A stretch of 53,616 nucleotides of DNA. It comes from Rubrivivax sp. GTDB lineage: Bacteria > Pseudomonadota > Gammaproteobacteria > Burkholderiales > Burkholderiaceae_C. The stretch covers positions 1 to 53,616 of the forward strand of contig JAEUPF010000108.1 in NCBI GenBank assembly GCA_016790425.1. Reading direction: 5' to 3'. Below the pieces are notes generated by a model. That model searched no databases. It was given only the letters and a program-made list of their open reading frames with translations, and was not told the origin of the DNA. Positions within the stretch are counted from its first letter, which is position 1. The number at the start of each line of letters is the position of its first letter. Positions 1-10,350 of the stretch are shown here, piece after piece. Position numbers and translations under genes: made by a program.

Positions 1-1
1 G

Positions 2-2102
<2,101 letters not shown>

Positions 2103-2122
2103 GGCGCGCGCCTCCGTACATG

Positions 2123-2162
2123 AGTCCGATGCATCATAAGTTCCAGAACAATGCATTGGACT
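2123..2162. promoter_or_regulatory. Long inverted repeat, candidate LysR operator
   Basis: AGTCCGATGCAT (2123-2134) and ATGCATTGGACT (2151-2162) form an inverted repeat of two 12-base arms with one mismatch and a 16-base gap. A second, imperfect dyad, GTTCCAGAAC, lies in the gap at 2139-2148. The element sits between the divergent LysR and Bug genes, where LysR-type regulators bind. Seen directly: the symmetry. Inferred: that it is the regulator's binding site. Confidence 0.6.
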
Positions 2163-2242
2163 TGGAAGCAGCGCGTTCCTAGAGTCCGCCCCGCATCAGC
2201 CCGGTCCGTCATCGACATTCGCGACACGAGGAGACAACTGCC

Positions 2243-3250
2243 ATGCCGCTCGCCCCGAAAAGCCTCGCGCGCGGAGTCGCGCTGGCCGCCGCGTTCACCC
2301 TCGCGACCGCAACGGCTGCGGCACAGGGTTTTCCGACCAAGCCCGTGACGCTGCTGGTGCCGTATCCGGCCGGCGGGCTCTCGGACGTCATCGCGCGCCT
2401 GGTCGAAAGGCCGCTGGCCAAGTCGGCCGGCCAGATGGTCATCGTCGACAACCTCGGCGGCGCCGGCGGCTCGATCGCCGCGCAGAAGGTGCTGGGCGCA
2501 CCGGCCGACGGCCACCTGGTCTACCAGGGCTCGCCCAACGAGCTGATCCTGGCGCCGCTGGCGATGCAATCGGTGAAGTACAAGAGCGAAGACTGGCGGA
2601 TGGTGCAGATCATCGGCAGCTTCCCGATGGCGGTGATCGCGCGCAAGGGGCTCGAAGCCAACACCATCGACGAACTCGTCGCGCTGGCCAGGAAGGCCGA
2701 GGCCGCCGGCAAGCCGCTGACCTACGGCAGCGTCGGCATCGGTTCGTTCTATCACGTGGTCGGCGAACACTTCGCGCAGACCATCGGCACGAAGATGACG
2801 CACATCCCGTACAAGGGTGGCGCGCCGATGCTGCAGGACATGGGCGGCAACCTCGTTGACGTGGCCTTCTTCGTCGTCGACGCGCGGCTGCCCGGCTTCG
2901 TCGAGAAGGGCATGTTCAAGGTGCTGGCGACGATGGCGCAGCCTGGCAAGCCCGAGGCCAGGTTCCTCGACGCCTACCCGAGCATCAACGACAGCAAGTC
3001 GGTCAAGGACTTCGCCTTCGACACCTGGACCGGCTACTTCGTGCGCAAGGACACCCCCGAGGCCGTGGTGAGCGCGCTCAACAGGCAACTGGCCACGGCG
3101 ATGGCCGACCCCGAGGCGCGCAAGCGGCTCGATGAACTCGGCGGCCGCGTGCCGCCGATGATGAGCGTGGCCGAGGCGCAGAAGGAGTACGAGCGCCAGA
3201 CCGCACGCTTCCGCGCCATTGCCAGGAGCATCAAGCTCGAAGCGCAATGA
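2243..3250 (+). CDS. Bug/TctC-family tripartite tricarboxylate transporter substrate-binding protein
   Basis: A 335-residue periplasmic receptor of the Bug (Bordetella uptake gene) family, homologous to TctC, which captures carboxylates or related small molecules. It has a signal peptide (hydrophobic core ALAAAFTLATATAAAQG, cleavage near residue 28) followed by the family opening FPTKPVTLLVPYPAGGLSDV and the motif HIPYKGGAPMLQD. The ATG follows a GAGGAG ribosome-binding site. No TctA or TctB membrane genes are adjacent, which is common for orphan Bug receptors. The divergent LysR gene is its likely regulator. The ligand cannot be deduced. Confidence 0.93.
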   Translation: MPLAPKSLARGVALAAAFTLATATAAAQGFPTKPVTLLVPYPAGGLSDVIARLVERPLAKSAGQMVIVDNLGGAGGSIAAQKVLGAPADGHLVYQGSPNELILAPLAMQSVKYKSEDWRMVQIIGSFPMAVIARKGLEANTIDELVALARKAEAAGKPLTYGSVGIGSFYHVVGEHFAQTIGTKMTHIPYKGGAPMLQDMGGNLVDVAFFVVDARLPGFVEKGMFKVLATMAQPGKPEARFLDAYPSINDSKSVKDFAFDTWTGYFVRKDTPEAVVSALNRQLATAMADPEARKRLDELGGRVPPMMSVAEAQKEYERQTARFRAIARSIKLEAQ

Positions 3251-3366
3251 TCGGCGCGGCGACCGGCGCACCGGCGGCGTGATCACCGCGCCGCGATCGA
3301 CACGCATTCACGAGGAGACCTTCGGCGGCCAGGGTTCGCGTTCCGCCGCCTCGAATTCGCAAACTC

Positions 3367-3590
3367 ACGACGGTGCAGGAGAGCGCCGCATCGGCAGGGC
3401 CACCTGCCGGCGCAGCCACCGAAGGCGCAAGCTCCCATACACGCTCAGGTTCCGTACTGCGCCGTCGTTCATTGGCCGTCTGGAGAGCCTTCGCGCGGAG
3501 CACATCCGCGCGAAGCACCGAAGGAGCAACGCCGGGCCGGCTGCGCCGTGCAGCCCCGGGCGGAATCTCTCAGGTACCGGGGACAGGGGG
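3367..3590 (+). promoter_or_regulatory. Tandem glycine riboswitch
   Basis: Two consecutive glycine aptamers lie in the leader of the dadA-like gene. Aptamer 1 is closed by ACGACGG (3367-3373) pairing with CCGTCGT (3462-3468) and contains GGAGAG (3378-3383), CACCGAAGG (3418-3425, with upstream C) and GCTCAGGTTCCGTAC (3443-3457). Aptamer 2 contains GGAGAG (3482-3487), CACCGAAGGAGCAA (about 3516-3529), AATCTCTCAGGTA (about 3564-3576) and GGACAG (about 3580-3585). These are the conserved cores of the glycine riboswitch, and the tandem arrangement is the usual cooperative form. It ends about 75 bases before the start codon at 3665. It also accounts for most of the gene-free stretch 3251-3664. The mechanism (translation or transcription) is not resolved. 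Confidence 0.9.
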
Positions 3591-3664
3591 AGCGGCACAC
3601 ACGCGCAATGGAGGCGATGCCTTCATCGCCCGCGTGCCCTCCCTCTGCTGCAAGGAACCTGACG

Positions 3665-4915
3665 ATGAAAGTGATCGTGCTCGGCGCCGGCCTGCTCGGC
3701 GTGACCTCGGCCTACTACCTGCGCCAACTCGGCCACCACGTGACGGTGGTCGACCGCCAGGCCAGCCCGGCTGCGGAAACCAGCTTCGCCAACGGTGGCC
3801 AGATCTCGGTGAGCCACGCCGAGCCGTGGGCCAACCCGAGCGCGCCGCTCAAGGTGCTGAAGTGGCTGGGCCAGGAGGATGCGCCGCTGCTCTTTCGCCT
3901 GCGCAGCGACATGCGGCAGTGGTTGTGGGGCCTGGCCTTCCTGCGCGAATGCACGCCGGCGCGGACGCGCCACAACATCGAGCAGATCGTGCGCCTGGGC
4001 ACCTACAGCCGGCAGATGCTGCGTTCGCTGCGCAGCGAGCGCGGCATCGAGTACGACCAGCGCACGCAGGGCATCCTTCACTTCTACACGAGCCAGCGGG
4101 AGTTCGACGGCGCCGAGGCGCCCGCCGCGCAGATGCGCGAGCTCGGCTGCGACCGCCGCGTGATCTCTGCCGACGAGGCGGTGCGGCTCGAGCCGGCGCT
4201 GGCGCACATCCGGCCGCAGCTGGCCGGGGCCACCTACACCGCCGAAGACGAATCGGGCGATGCCAACTGCTTCGCGCGCGAGCTGGTGGCGCGCTGCCGC
4301 GAAGACGGCGTGCAGTTCCTGATGAGCCACACGGTGACGGCGCTGCGCGAAGCCGGCGGCGCCATCGACCATGTCGAGGCCACCGACGACGAAGGCCGCT
4401 TCCAGCGCCTGCGCGCCGATGCCTATGTGCTGGCGATGGGGAGCTTGTCGCCGCTGTATGCGGCGCCGCTCGGCCTGCGGCTGCCGATCTACCCGGCCAA
4501 GGGCTATTCGGTGACGATGCCGGTGAAGGATGCGGCCAAGGCACACCAGGTGTCGCTGACCGACGACGAGTTCAAGCTGGTCTTCTCGCGGCTCGGGGAC
4601 CGGCTTCGCATCGCCGGCACCGCCGAGCTGAACGGCTACGACCGCGACCTCAACCGCGTACGCTGCGAGGCCATCGTGCGCCGCGTGGAACAGCTGTTCC
4701 CCGGTGCCGGTGACGCCAGCCAGGCGCAGTTCTGGACGGGCCTGCGGCCCGCGACGCCGAGCAACGTGCCGCTGATCGGCCGCAGCAAGCTGCCCAACCT
4801 GTTCCTCAACACCGGCCACGGCACGCTCGGCTGGACGCACTCGTGCGGTTCGGGCAAGAGCATCGCGCGCATCGTCAGCGGCCTGAAGCCGGAAGTGGAT
4901 TTCGCCTTCACCTGA
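3665..4915 (+). CDS. dadA: FAD-dependent D-amino acid dehydrogenase / glycine oxidase-like protein
   Basis: A 416-residue flavoprotein of the DadA/DAO family, which oxidatively deaminates D-amino acids (or glycine) to oxoacids, passing electrons to the membrane chain or oxygen. The FAD Rossmann motif GAGLLG is at residues 7-12, the DadA signature FANGGQIS at 41-48, and the C-terminal TGLRPATPSNVPLIGR plus NTGHGTLGWTHSCGSGK match the family. The ATG at 3665 was chosen because it starts directly before the FAD-binding strand; an in-frame upstream ATG at 3548 lies inside the riboswitch. Control by a glycine riboswitch suggests induction by glycine, so glycine, sarcosine or a related amine is a candidate substrate. 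Name by family; substrate uncertain. Confidence 0.88.
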   Translation: MKVIVLGAGLLGVTSAYYLRQLGHHVTVVDRQASPAAETSFANGGQISVSHAEPWANPSAPLKVLKWLGQEDAPLLFRLRSDMRQWLWGLAFLRECTPARTRHNIEQIVRLGTYSRQMLRSLRSERGIEYDQRTQGILHFYTSQREFDGAEAPAAQMRELGCDRRVISADEAVRLEPALAHIRPQLAGATYTAEDESGDANCFARELVARCREDGVQFLMSHTVTALREAGGAIDHVEATDDEGRFQRLRADAYVLAMGSLSPLYAAPLGLRLPIYPAKGYSVTMPVKDAAKAHQVSLTDDEFKLVFSRLGDRLRIAGTAELNGYDRDLNRVRCEAIVRRVEQLFPGAGDASQAQFWTGLRPATPSNVPLIGRSKLPNLFLNTGHGTLGWTHSCGSGKSIARIVSGLKPEVDFAFT

Positions 4916-4931
4916 TCGGGCCGCACCGGGA

Positions 4932-4961
4932 GGGCCGGGGCGGCCGGGGCGGCCGTGGCGG
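4932..4961. repeat. 9-bp tandem repeat between convergent genes
   Basis: About three copies of a CGGCCGGGG-type 9-base unit fill most of the 46 bases between the stop codons of the dadA-like gene and the VOC gene, ending directly at the VOC stop codon. Confidence 0.6.
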
Positions 4962-5345
4962 TCACCCGCCGCTGCCATAAGGCCGCGTGATGATCTCCAG
5001 GTAGTGCCCGTCCGGGTCGTTCCAGTACACGCCGCGCCCGCCGTCGTGGTGGTTGATGCGGCCCGGCTGCTGGTGCGCCGGGTCGGCCCAGTACGGCAGC
5101 GCCCGGGCCTGGATGCGTTCGAAGACGCGGTCGAACTCCTCCTCGCTGACGAGGAAGGCGTAGTGCTCGATGGTGAGGTGCTCGTCGGCGCGGAGGTAGG
5201 CCAGCGTCGCGTGGTTGTCGAGCTCGACGTCCCAGAACGGGCCGAAGCGCACCGGGGCCGGGCGGCCCAGCATCTCGGCGAGGAACGTCGCCGAAGCGAG
5301 CGGGTCGCGGGCGTGAACGATGGTGTGGTTCAGTTCGATCGACAT
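4962..5345 (-). CDS. VOC-family (glyoxalase/dioxygenase superfamily) protein
   Basis: A 127-residue single-domain vicinal-oxygen-chelate protein. It begins MSIELNHTIVHARD, has the conserved ATFLAEMLG helix, and ends with VYWNDPDGHYLEIITRPYG, where the histidine/glutamate region is typical of metal-binding VOC proteins. Such proteins serve as dioxygenases, isomerases, glyoxalases or resistance proteins; nothing here chooses among these. The start at 5345 is the natural beginning of the first beta-strand; an upstream continuation of the frame is the antisense of other genes. It is convergent with the dadA-like gene. Confidence 0.85.
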   Translation of the reverse strand: MSIELNHTIVHARDPLASATFLAEMLGRPAPVRFGPFWDVELDNHATLAYLRADEHLTIEHYAFLVSEEEFDRVFERIQARALPYWADPAHQQPGRINHHDGGRGVYWNDPDGHYLEIITRPYGSGG

Positions 5346-5561
5346 CGCGTGGGTTCTCCCGGTCAAGGGGTGCAGGGTACGCTTCCTCGACCGGCAACGG
5401 ACCCGGCGTGCAGTTGGTCCGCAAGGCCCGGCATTCGCGGGCCCCGGCTTGCGGGGGCGGCGCCTCCCGGCGGGCCTGCAAGGTGGCAAGCTTTTCGGTG
5501 ACGCCCACGCTCGAACGCGCGCGCGGGCGAAAGCTCCGAATCCACTGCTGTCCCACCCACC

Positions 5562-7199
5562 ATGAAGTCCCCTCACGCCACCTCGACCCGATCCTTCTTC
5601 TTCCGCGGCGCACTCACGGTTGTCGCCGCCGCGGCGGCGCTCACCGCCTGCGGTGGCGGCGGTTCGAGCGATCCGGCCAACGAGGCGCCCACGGTGGCCC
5701 TCGGCGCGCCCGCCGCGGGCACCACGGTGACGTGGGGCCAGCCGGTCACCCTCACGGCCACCGCCTCCGACAGCGACGGCACCATCGCCCGCGTCGAGTT
5801 CTACGACGGCACCACCAAGATCGGCGAGGACAGCACGGCGCCTTACGAGTTCACGTGGACCAACGCGCCGGCCGGCACGCGCACCGTCACCGCGCGCGCC
5901 ATCGACAACGCGGGCGGATCGACCGTCTCGGCCGAGCGCACGGTGGTGATCTCGAACACCGCCCCCACGGTCAGCCTCACCGCGCCGGCGCCTGGCGCTG
6001 CCATCTCGGCAGGCCGGTCGGTGAAGATCACGGCCACCGCCGCCGACACCGAAGGGCCCGTCGCACGCGTCGAGTTCTACGACGGCACCACCAAGCTCGG
6101 CGAGAGCACCGCGGCGCCGTACGAGTTCACCTGGGCGAACCCGCCCACGGGCACGCACACTCTCACGGTGCGCGCCATCGACGGCGCCGGCGCCGCGGCC
6201 ACTTCGGCGGCGCAGTCGCTGGCCGTCGTCGACGTCGAAGGCCCGTGGGCGAGCCTTGGCGCCGCGCTGCAAGGCGGCATCACGGCCGCGCCGAGCAAGC
6301 CGATCGAGGCCGGCGGCCTCGACGCCATCGAGGTGCTGACGACCGTGGGCACCAACGCCGTGGCGCCGGTGTGGCGTGCCGCGATGGCCCAGGCGGCCAA
6401 GAGCATGGCCACGGCGAACTTCACCCCGGCCGGCGGCTTCCTCGACTGTGCCGGCGGCGGCCGCATGATCGTGGCGCCCGGCGCCGGCACGCGCCGCCTC
6501 GTGAGCTTCGACAACTGCGTGCTCGGCGGCTTCACGTTCTACGGCGGCGTCAACGTGGCGCCGTACAGCCACACCTCGGTGACGGGCGCGACGCCGGGCA
6601 CGATCCTGATCGGCTCCACGATCAACTGGGACCCCACGGCCGACGGCTTCACGCTCACGATCGACGGCGTGCGCGTCACCGGCAACGGCGCGCCCGACGC
6701 GGGCAACGGCGACTACCCGCGCAACGCGCTCGGCGCCACCACCACCGTCACCTGCGCCGGCAGCGGTGCCAACCCGAGCTGCCTGACCACCTATGCCACG
6801 GGCAACCACTGGGGCACCGACCTCCTGTGGGACAGCTTCGCGGCCGGGCCGCTGGCCACGCCGGCCGCCGGGGCGCTGTACGCCACCGACGACGCCTATC
6901 GCGTCAACGGCACCTTCCGCGGCGGCTTCGGCGCGGGCAACGAGCGCAACATCCGCTTCGAGGACTTCACGCCCACGAGCGGCCGCGCCATCGTCTACGG
7001 CAGCAATGGCTGGTCGGTGGTCACGCGGCTGGCGCCGCTGGCGCCGGGGGTCGAACAGCTCCAGGTCAAGCGCTTCCTGACTGCGGAAGTGGTGGTGGGC
7101 GCGGTGACGTATCCGGTCGGGCCCGGTCCCACCGAGCGCTATCGTTGCGAGGTGGCCGTCAGCGGCGACTGGAACTGCACGCTGATCGTCGGGCCTTGA
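5562..7199 (+). CDS. Lipoprotein with two bacterial Ig-like repeats
   Basis: A 545-residue predicted lipoprotein: signal peptide with lipobox LTAC followed by a glycine tether (CGGGGSS). Two tandem Ig-like modules of about 95 residues follow (around residues 43-130 and 134-225), each containing RVEFYDGTTK and ending in a TVRAID-type strand. A long C-terminal region of about 310 residues, which I do not recognise, contains cysteine pairs that may form disulfides. The two modules share a perfect 30-base direct repeat (5790-5819 and 6066-6095), suggesting recent duplication or gene conversion. Probable role: outer-membrane-anchored surface or extracellular protein. No enzymatic motif was seen and no strong ribosome-binding site precedes the ATG. 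Confidence 0.75.
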   Translation: MKSPHATSTRSFFFRGALTVVAAAAALTACGGGGSSDPANEAPTVALGAPAAGTTVTWGQPVTLTATASDSDGTIARVEFYDGTTKIGEDSTAPYEFTWTNAPAGTRTVTARAIDNAGGSTVSAERTVVISNTAPTVSLTAPAPGAAISAGRSVKITATAADTEGPVARVEFYDGTTKLGESTAAPYEFTWANPPTGTHTLTVRAIDGAGAAATSAAQSLAVVDVEGPWASLGAALQGGITAAPSKPIEAGGLDAIEVLTTVGTNAVAPVWRAAMAQAAKSMATANFTPAGGFLDCAGGGRMIVAPGAGTRRLVSFDNCVLGGFTFYGGVNVAPYSHTSVTGATPGTILIGSTINWDPTADGFTLTIDGVRVTGNGAPDAGNGDYPRNALGATTTVTCAGSGANPSCLTTYATGNHWGTDLLWDSFAAGPLATPAAGALYATDDAYRVNGTFRGGFGAGNERNIRFEDFTPTSGRAIVYGSNGWSVVTRLAPLAPGVEQLQVKRFLTAEVVVGAVTYPVGPGPTERYRCEVAVSGDWNCTLIVGP

Positions 7200-7200
7200 C

Positions 7201-7254
7201 AACGGCGAAAACGGCGAAAAAGGCGAAAACGGCGAAAACAGCGAAAGCGGCGAA
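7201..7254 (+). repeat. 9-bp tandem repeat, six copies
   Basis: Six near-identical copies of a 9-base AACGGCGAA unit start two bases after the stop codon of the Ig-repeat lipoprotein. The block is strikingly A-rich for this genome and lies 140 bases before the nitrilase start. No function is evident. Confidence 0.9.
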
Positions 7255-7394
7255 AGCGCGGAACCGGCGGCCGTTCGCCGCGGCGCCGGTTCCAACGGTC
7301 GCTCCAACGCTGCTGCGGCATCGTGAAGCCGTGGCCCGTTTCGCGATCGACTCGTGCTGACGCATTGCGGGCCTGCCACACCGAGGAGCGCACC

Positions 7395-8357
7395 ATGACC
7401 GATCCGACCCAGGCCACGCGCATCGCCATCGTCCAGCAGCCGCCGATCTTCCTCGACCGCGAAGCGACGCTCGCCCGCGCCGCCGCCCTGGCCGCCGAGG
7501 CCGCGCGCGGCGGCGCCAGGCTCGTCGTCTTTCCCGAAGCCTTCGTGCCCGGCTACCCGGCGTGGGTGTGGCGCCTGCGGCCCGGCGGCGACATGGGTCT
7601 GGCCGAGCGCATCCATGCGCGGCTGCTGGCCAACGCCGTCGACATCGCCGCCGGGCAGCTGGCGCCGTTGCAGGCCGCCGCGCGCGAGCACGGCATCGCC
7701 ATCGTCTGCGGGCTGCACGAGCGTGACGGCGAGTTCAGCCGCGCCACGCTGTACAACGCCGCGGTGACGATCGGCCCCGGCGGCGAGCTTCTCAACCGCC
7801 ACCGCAAGGTGATGCCCACCAACCCCGAGCGCATGGTGTGGGGCTTCGGCGACGCCAGCGGCCTGCGGGTGGTGCCCACTGCGGCGGGACGCCTGGGCAC
7901 GCTGATCTGCTGGGAGAACTACATGCCCCAGGCGCGCCTGGCGCTGTACGGCGAAGGCGTCGAAGTGCTCGTCGCGCCCACCTACGACAGCGGCGAACGG
8001 TGGCTGGCCAGCGCGCAGCACATCGCGCGCGAAGGCGGCTGCTGGGTGCTCGGCGCCGGCTGCGTGCTGCAAGGGCGCGACCTGCCGCGCGACCTGCCCG
8101 GCCGCGAGCAGATGTTCGCCGACGACGACGAGTGGATCAACGGCGGCGACTCGGTGGTCGTGGCACCGGGCGGCAAGATCGTCGCCGGGCCGCTGCACAA
8201 CGAGCGCGGCGTGCTCTTCGCCGAGATCGACCTCGAGCGCGTCGGCAGCGCCCGGCGCAGCCTCGACGTGGCCGGCCACTACGCGCGGCCGGACCTCTTC
8301 ACGCTGCACATCGACCGCCGGCCGCAGCGGCCGGTGTCTTCGACGCCGGCGGACTGA
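7395..8357 (+). CDS. Nitrilase-family carbon-nitrogen hydrolase
   Basis: A 320-residue enzyme of the nitrilase superfamily, true-nitrilase branch, expected to hydrolyse a nitrile to the carboxylic acid and ammonia. The catalytic Glu48 (VFPEAF), Lys138 (HRKVMPT) and Cys172 (ICWENYMP) are all present in their family contexts. The start MTDPTQ was chosen because a GAGGAG site lies seven bases upstream; an in-frame ATG at 7323 would add 24 atypical residues. The 3' end overlaps the convergent flavoprotein gene by 59 bases. Neighbours are not nitrile genes, so the natural substrate is unknown. Confidence 0.92.
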   Translation: MTDPTQATRIAIVQQPPIFLDREATLARAAALAAEAARGGARLVVFPEAFVPGYPAWVWRLRPGGDMGLAERIHARLLANAVDIAAGQLAPLQAAAREHGIAIVCGLHERDGEFSRATLYNAAVTIGPGGELLNRHRKVMPTNPERMVWGFGDASGLRVVPTAAGRLGTLICWENYMPQARLALYGEGVEVLVAPTYDSGERWLASAQHIAREGGCWVLGAGCVLQGRDLPRDLPGREQMFADDDEWINGGDSVVVAPGGKIVAGPLHNERGVLFAEIDLERVGSARRSLDVAGHYARPDLFTLHIDRRPQRPVSSTPAD

Positions 8358-9630
8358 CCTGCCGTTCGAGATGCAGCGCGAGGTCGGCCGCGATCTCGCG
8401 CACGTCGTCTTCGGCGCCGTGGATGAAGCTGGACTTGCGCCGGCGCAGGAACGGCAGGCCGAGCGCATAGAGCCCCGGTGCTTCGGTCACCACGCCGCGG
8501 TCGTGCCGTAGCTGGCCCTGGCGGTCGAACGCCTGCGGCACGGCGAGCCAGCCGAAGTCCGGCCGGTAGCCGGTGGCCCACACGATCGTGCGGATCTCGC
8601 TGCCGAGCGCCGCCTGCAGCCGCGGCGGTGCCGGCACCGCGGTCGGCTCGAACCGCTGCACCGGGCCGACGTCCGCCTCGATGCCGTGCTCGCGTGCCCA
8701 GGCGTCGAACGCATCGAGCAAGCGGTTCATCTTCAGATCCGCCAGCGCGCAGACGTTGGCCAGCGAGCCGGAGAACAGCGCCTGGCCGCCGCGCACCGCG
8801 GCGAAGCGGCCGACGATCTCGACACCGGCGCGCTGCACCGCGTTGAGGTCGAGGGTCGTGCGCGCCTGGCTGCCCACGAGTTGCGGCGAAGGCAGGCGGC
8901 GGGCGCGCAGCGGGTCGTCCATCGCTTCGATGCGCTGGTCGAGCACGCCGCTCTCCAGCAGCCACCACTGCACGTCGCGGCCGCGGTAGAGCCGCGGCAT
9001 GCGCACGTGCTCGCCGGTGGCCAGCAGCACCGGGCGGCCGCTGGCCCGGATCTCCGCCGCCAGCTGCACGCCGGTGGCCGAAGCGCCGACGACGAGCACG
9101 CCGCCGGTGCCGAGGTCGGCGCTGCGCCGGTATTGGCGCGGCGTCCACTGCGCCACCGTGGCCGGCACGTCGGCGGCCAGTTTCGGCACCAGCGGCCGGC
9201 TGCACGCGCCGGTGGCCAGCACCACGGCGCGGCAGTGCCACGTGCCGCGGTCCGTGTGCACCGCGTAGCCGCCGGCAGCCCGGTGCTCCACCCGCCGCAC
9301 CGCCGTGTGCGTGTGCACCGGTGCGCGCGAGCGCTCGGCGTAGCGGGCGATGAACGCGGCCACCTCGACCGCGCTCATGAAGCCGTCGGGGTCGTCGCCG
9401 TCGTAGGCCTGGCCGGGCAGCCGGCACATCCAGTTGGGCGTCAGCAGCCGCAGCGAGTCCCAGCGCTCGCTGCGCCAGGCCTGGGCCACCTCGCCGCGCT
9501 CGAGCACCACGTGCGCGATGCCGCGCCCGGCCAGCACGTGGCTCATCGCGAGGCCCGAGTGGCCGCCGCCGACGACGACGACCTCCACCGCGGCCGGCGC
9601 AGCGAGCGCGCCGGGCGCCCCGGCGCTCAC
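8299..9630 (-). CDS. FAD/NAD(P)-dependent flavoprotein monooxygenase-like protein
   Basis: A 443-residue protein related to the flavin-containing monooxygenase/YUCCA-like group. The FAD motif GGGHSG is at residues 21-26, the second Rossmann (NADPH) motif is VLVVGASATGVQLAAE, and IVWATGYRPDF is a typical late ATG motif. The start is GTG at 9630, which overlaps the TGA stop of the upstream osmC-like gene in GTGA, with a GAGGAAGG site before it; this coupling decided the start. It probably oxidises a sulfur- or nitrogen-containing or carbonyl substrate. Pairing with an OsmC protein may hint at peroxide or thiol chemistry, but that is inference. Confidence 0.88.
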   Translation of the reverse strand: MSAGAPGALAAPAAVEVVVVGGGHSGLAMSHVLAGRGIAHVVLERGEVAQAWRSERWDSLRLLTPNWMCRLPGQAYDGDDPDGFMSAVEVAAFIARYAERSRAPVHTHTAVRRVEHRAAGGYAVHTDRGTWHCRAVVLATGACSRPLVPKLAADVPATVAQWTPRQYRRSADLGTGGVLVVGASATGVQLAAEIRASGRPVLLATGEHVRMPRLYRGRDVQWWLLESGVLDQRIEAMDDPLRARRLPSPQLVGSQARTTLDLNAVQRAGVEIVGRFAAVRGGQALFSGSLANVCALADLKMNRLLDAFDAWAREHGIEADVGPVQRFEPTAVPAPPRLQAALGSEIRTIVWATGYRPDFGWLAVPQAFDRQGQLRHDRGVVTEAPGLYALGLPFLRRRKSSFIHGAEDDVREIAADLALHLERQVSPPASKTPAAAAGGRCAA

Positions 9631-10229
9631 GCCTTCCTCGAGGAGACGGTGATCTCGGTCGGATTGGCGACGATGTCGAACACCGCCGAGCGCTTCTGCG
9701 ACTGCGCCACCAGCGCGGCGATCTGCTCGGGCGTCGCGTCGGCGTCGATCTCGTAGTGGACCTTGATGCCGTCGAAGCCGTTGCGCACATGCTCGTCGAT
9801 GCCGAGCACGCCTTGCAGGTCCATGCCCGCTTCGAGCGTGGCGCGCACCGAACGCAGCTGGATGTTGCGGTGCTGCGCCACCGAGGCGATGCCGGCCGAC
9901 AGGCAGCCGGCCAGCCCGACGAGCACGTATTCCACCGGCGTGGCGCCGTTGTCCTCCGAAGCGAAGATCTCGGGATGGTCGGAGTCGAACTCGAACGTGC
10001 GCCGGTGCCGCTGCTCTTCGCCCAGGCCGAAGAAGCCGTCCACCGTGGCGCGGCTGTGCGTGCCGCTGACCCACTGGCTGGTGGCGCGCCACTTGAAGGC
10101 GGCGCCGGCGGGTGCTTCGGTGAGCGCGGCGCGCGCGGTGAGCAGGGCGTCGACGTTGACGCCGTTGTCGGCGCGGCGGGCCGGCGTGGCGGACGTGGCG
10201 GACGCAGCGGAAGGGGCGGGCTTGGACAT
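9627..10229 (-). CDS. OsmC-family protein
   Basis: A 200-residue OsmC-like protein. Family members reduce organic hydroperoxides with a reactive cysteine. The motif VGLAGCLSAGIASVAQHR carries the conserved cysteine; the second position is SAVFDIVANPTEI rather than a cysteine-bearing version, as in an OsmC subgroup often encoded near oxidoreductases. This protein may therefore not be a classical two-cysteine peroxidase. The N-terminal 30 residues are low-complexity Ala/Ser/Pro. The start at 10229 follows an AGGAG site. The stop codon overlaps the start of the flavoprotein gene downstream, so the two are translationally coupled. Confidence 0.88.
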   Translation of the reverse strand: MSKPAPSAASATSATPARRADNGVNVDALLTARAALTEAPAGAAFKWRATSQWVSGTHSRATVDGFFGLGEEQRHRRTFEFDSDHPEIFASEDNGATPVEYVLVGLAGCLSAGIASVAQHRNIQLRSVRATLEAGMDLQGVLGIDEHVRNGFDGIKVHYEIDADATPEQIAALVAQSQKRSAVFDIVANPTEITVSSRKA

Positions 10230-10350
10230 GGCTGGAGCTCCTGGACAGGGGGTGCAACGGCGCCCGGCACGCGGCCGGGCGGTGCGCACTGTGGCCGCGC
10301 GGCGTTGGAGCCAGCGTTGAAGCGGGCGTGGCAAAGATCGGCCGCACCGC

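Noticed and set aside
2157-2200. An upstream start extending the LysR gene to 2156
   Set aside because: It would run through the long inverted repeat and add 18 residues not found in LysR proteins.
3219-3662. An open frame of 147 residues across the region upstream of dadA
   Set aside because: The region is explained by the tandem glycine riboswitch; the frame has no homology-like features.
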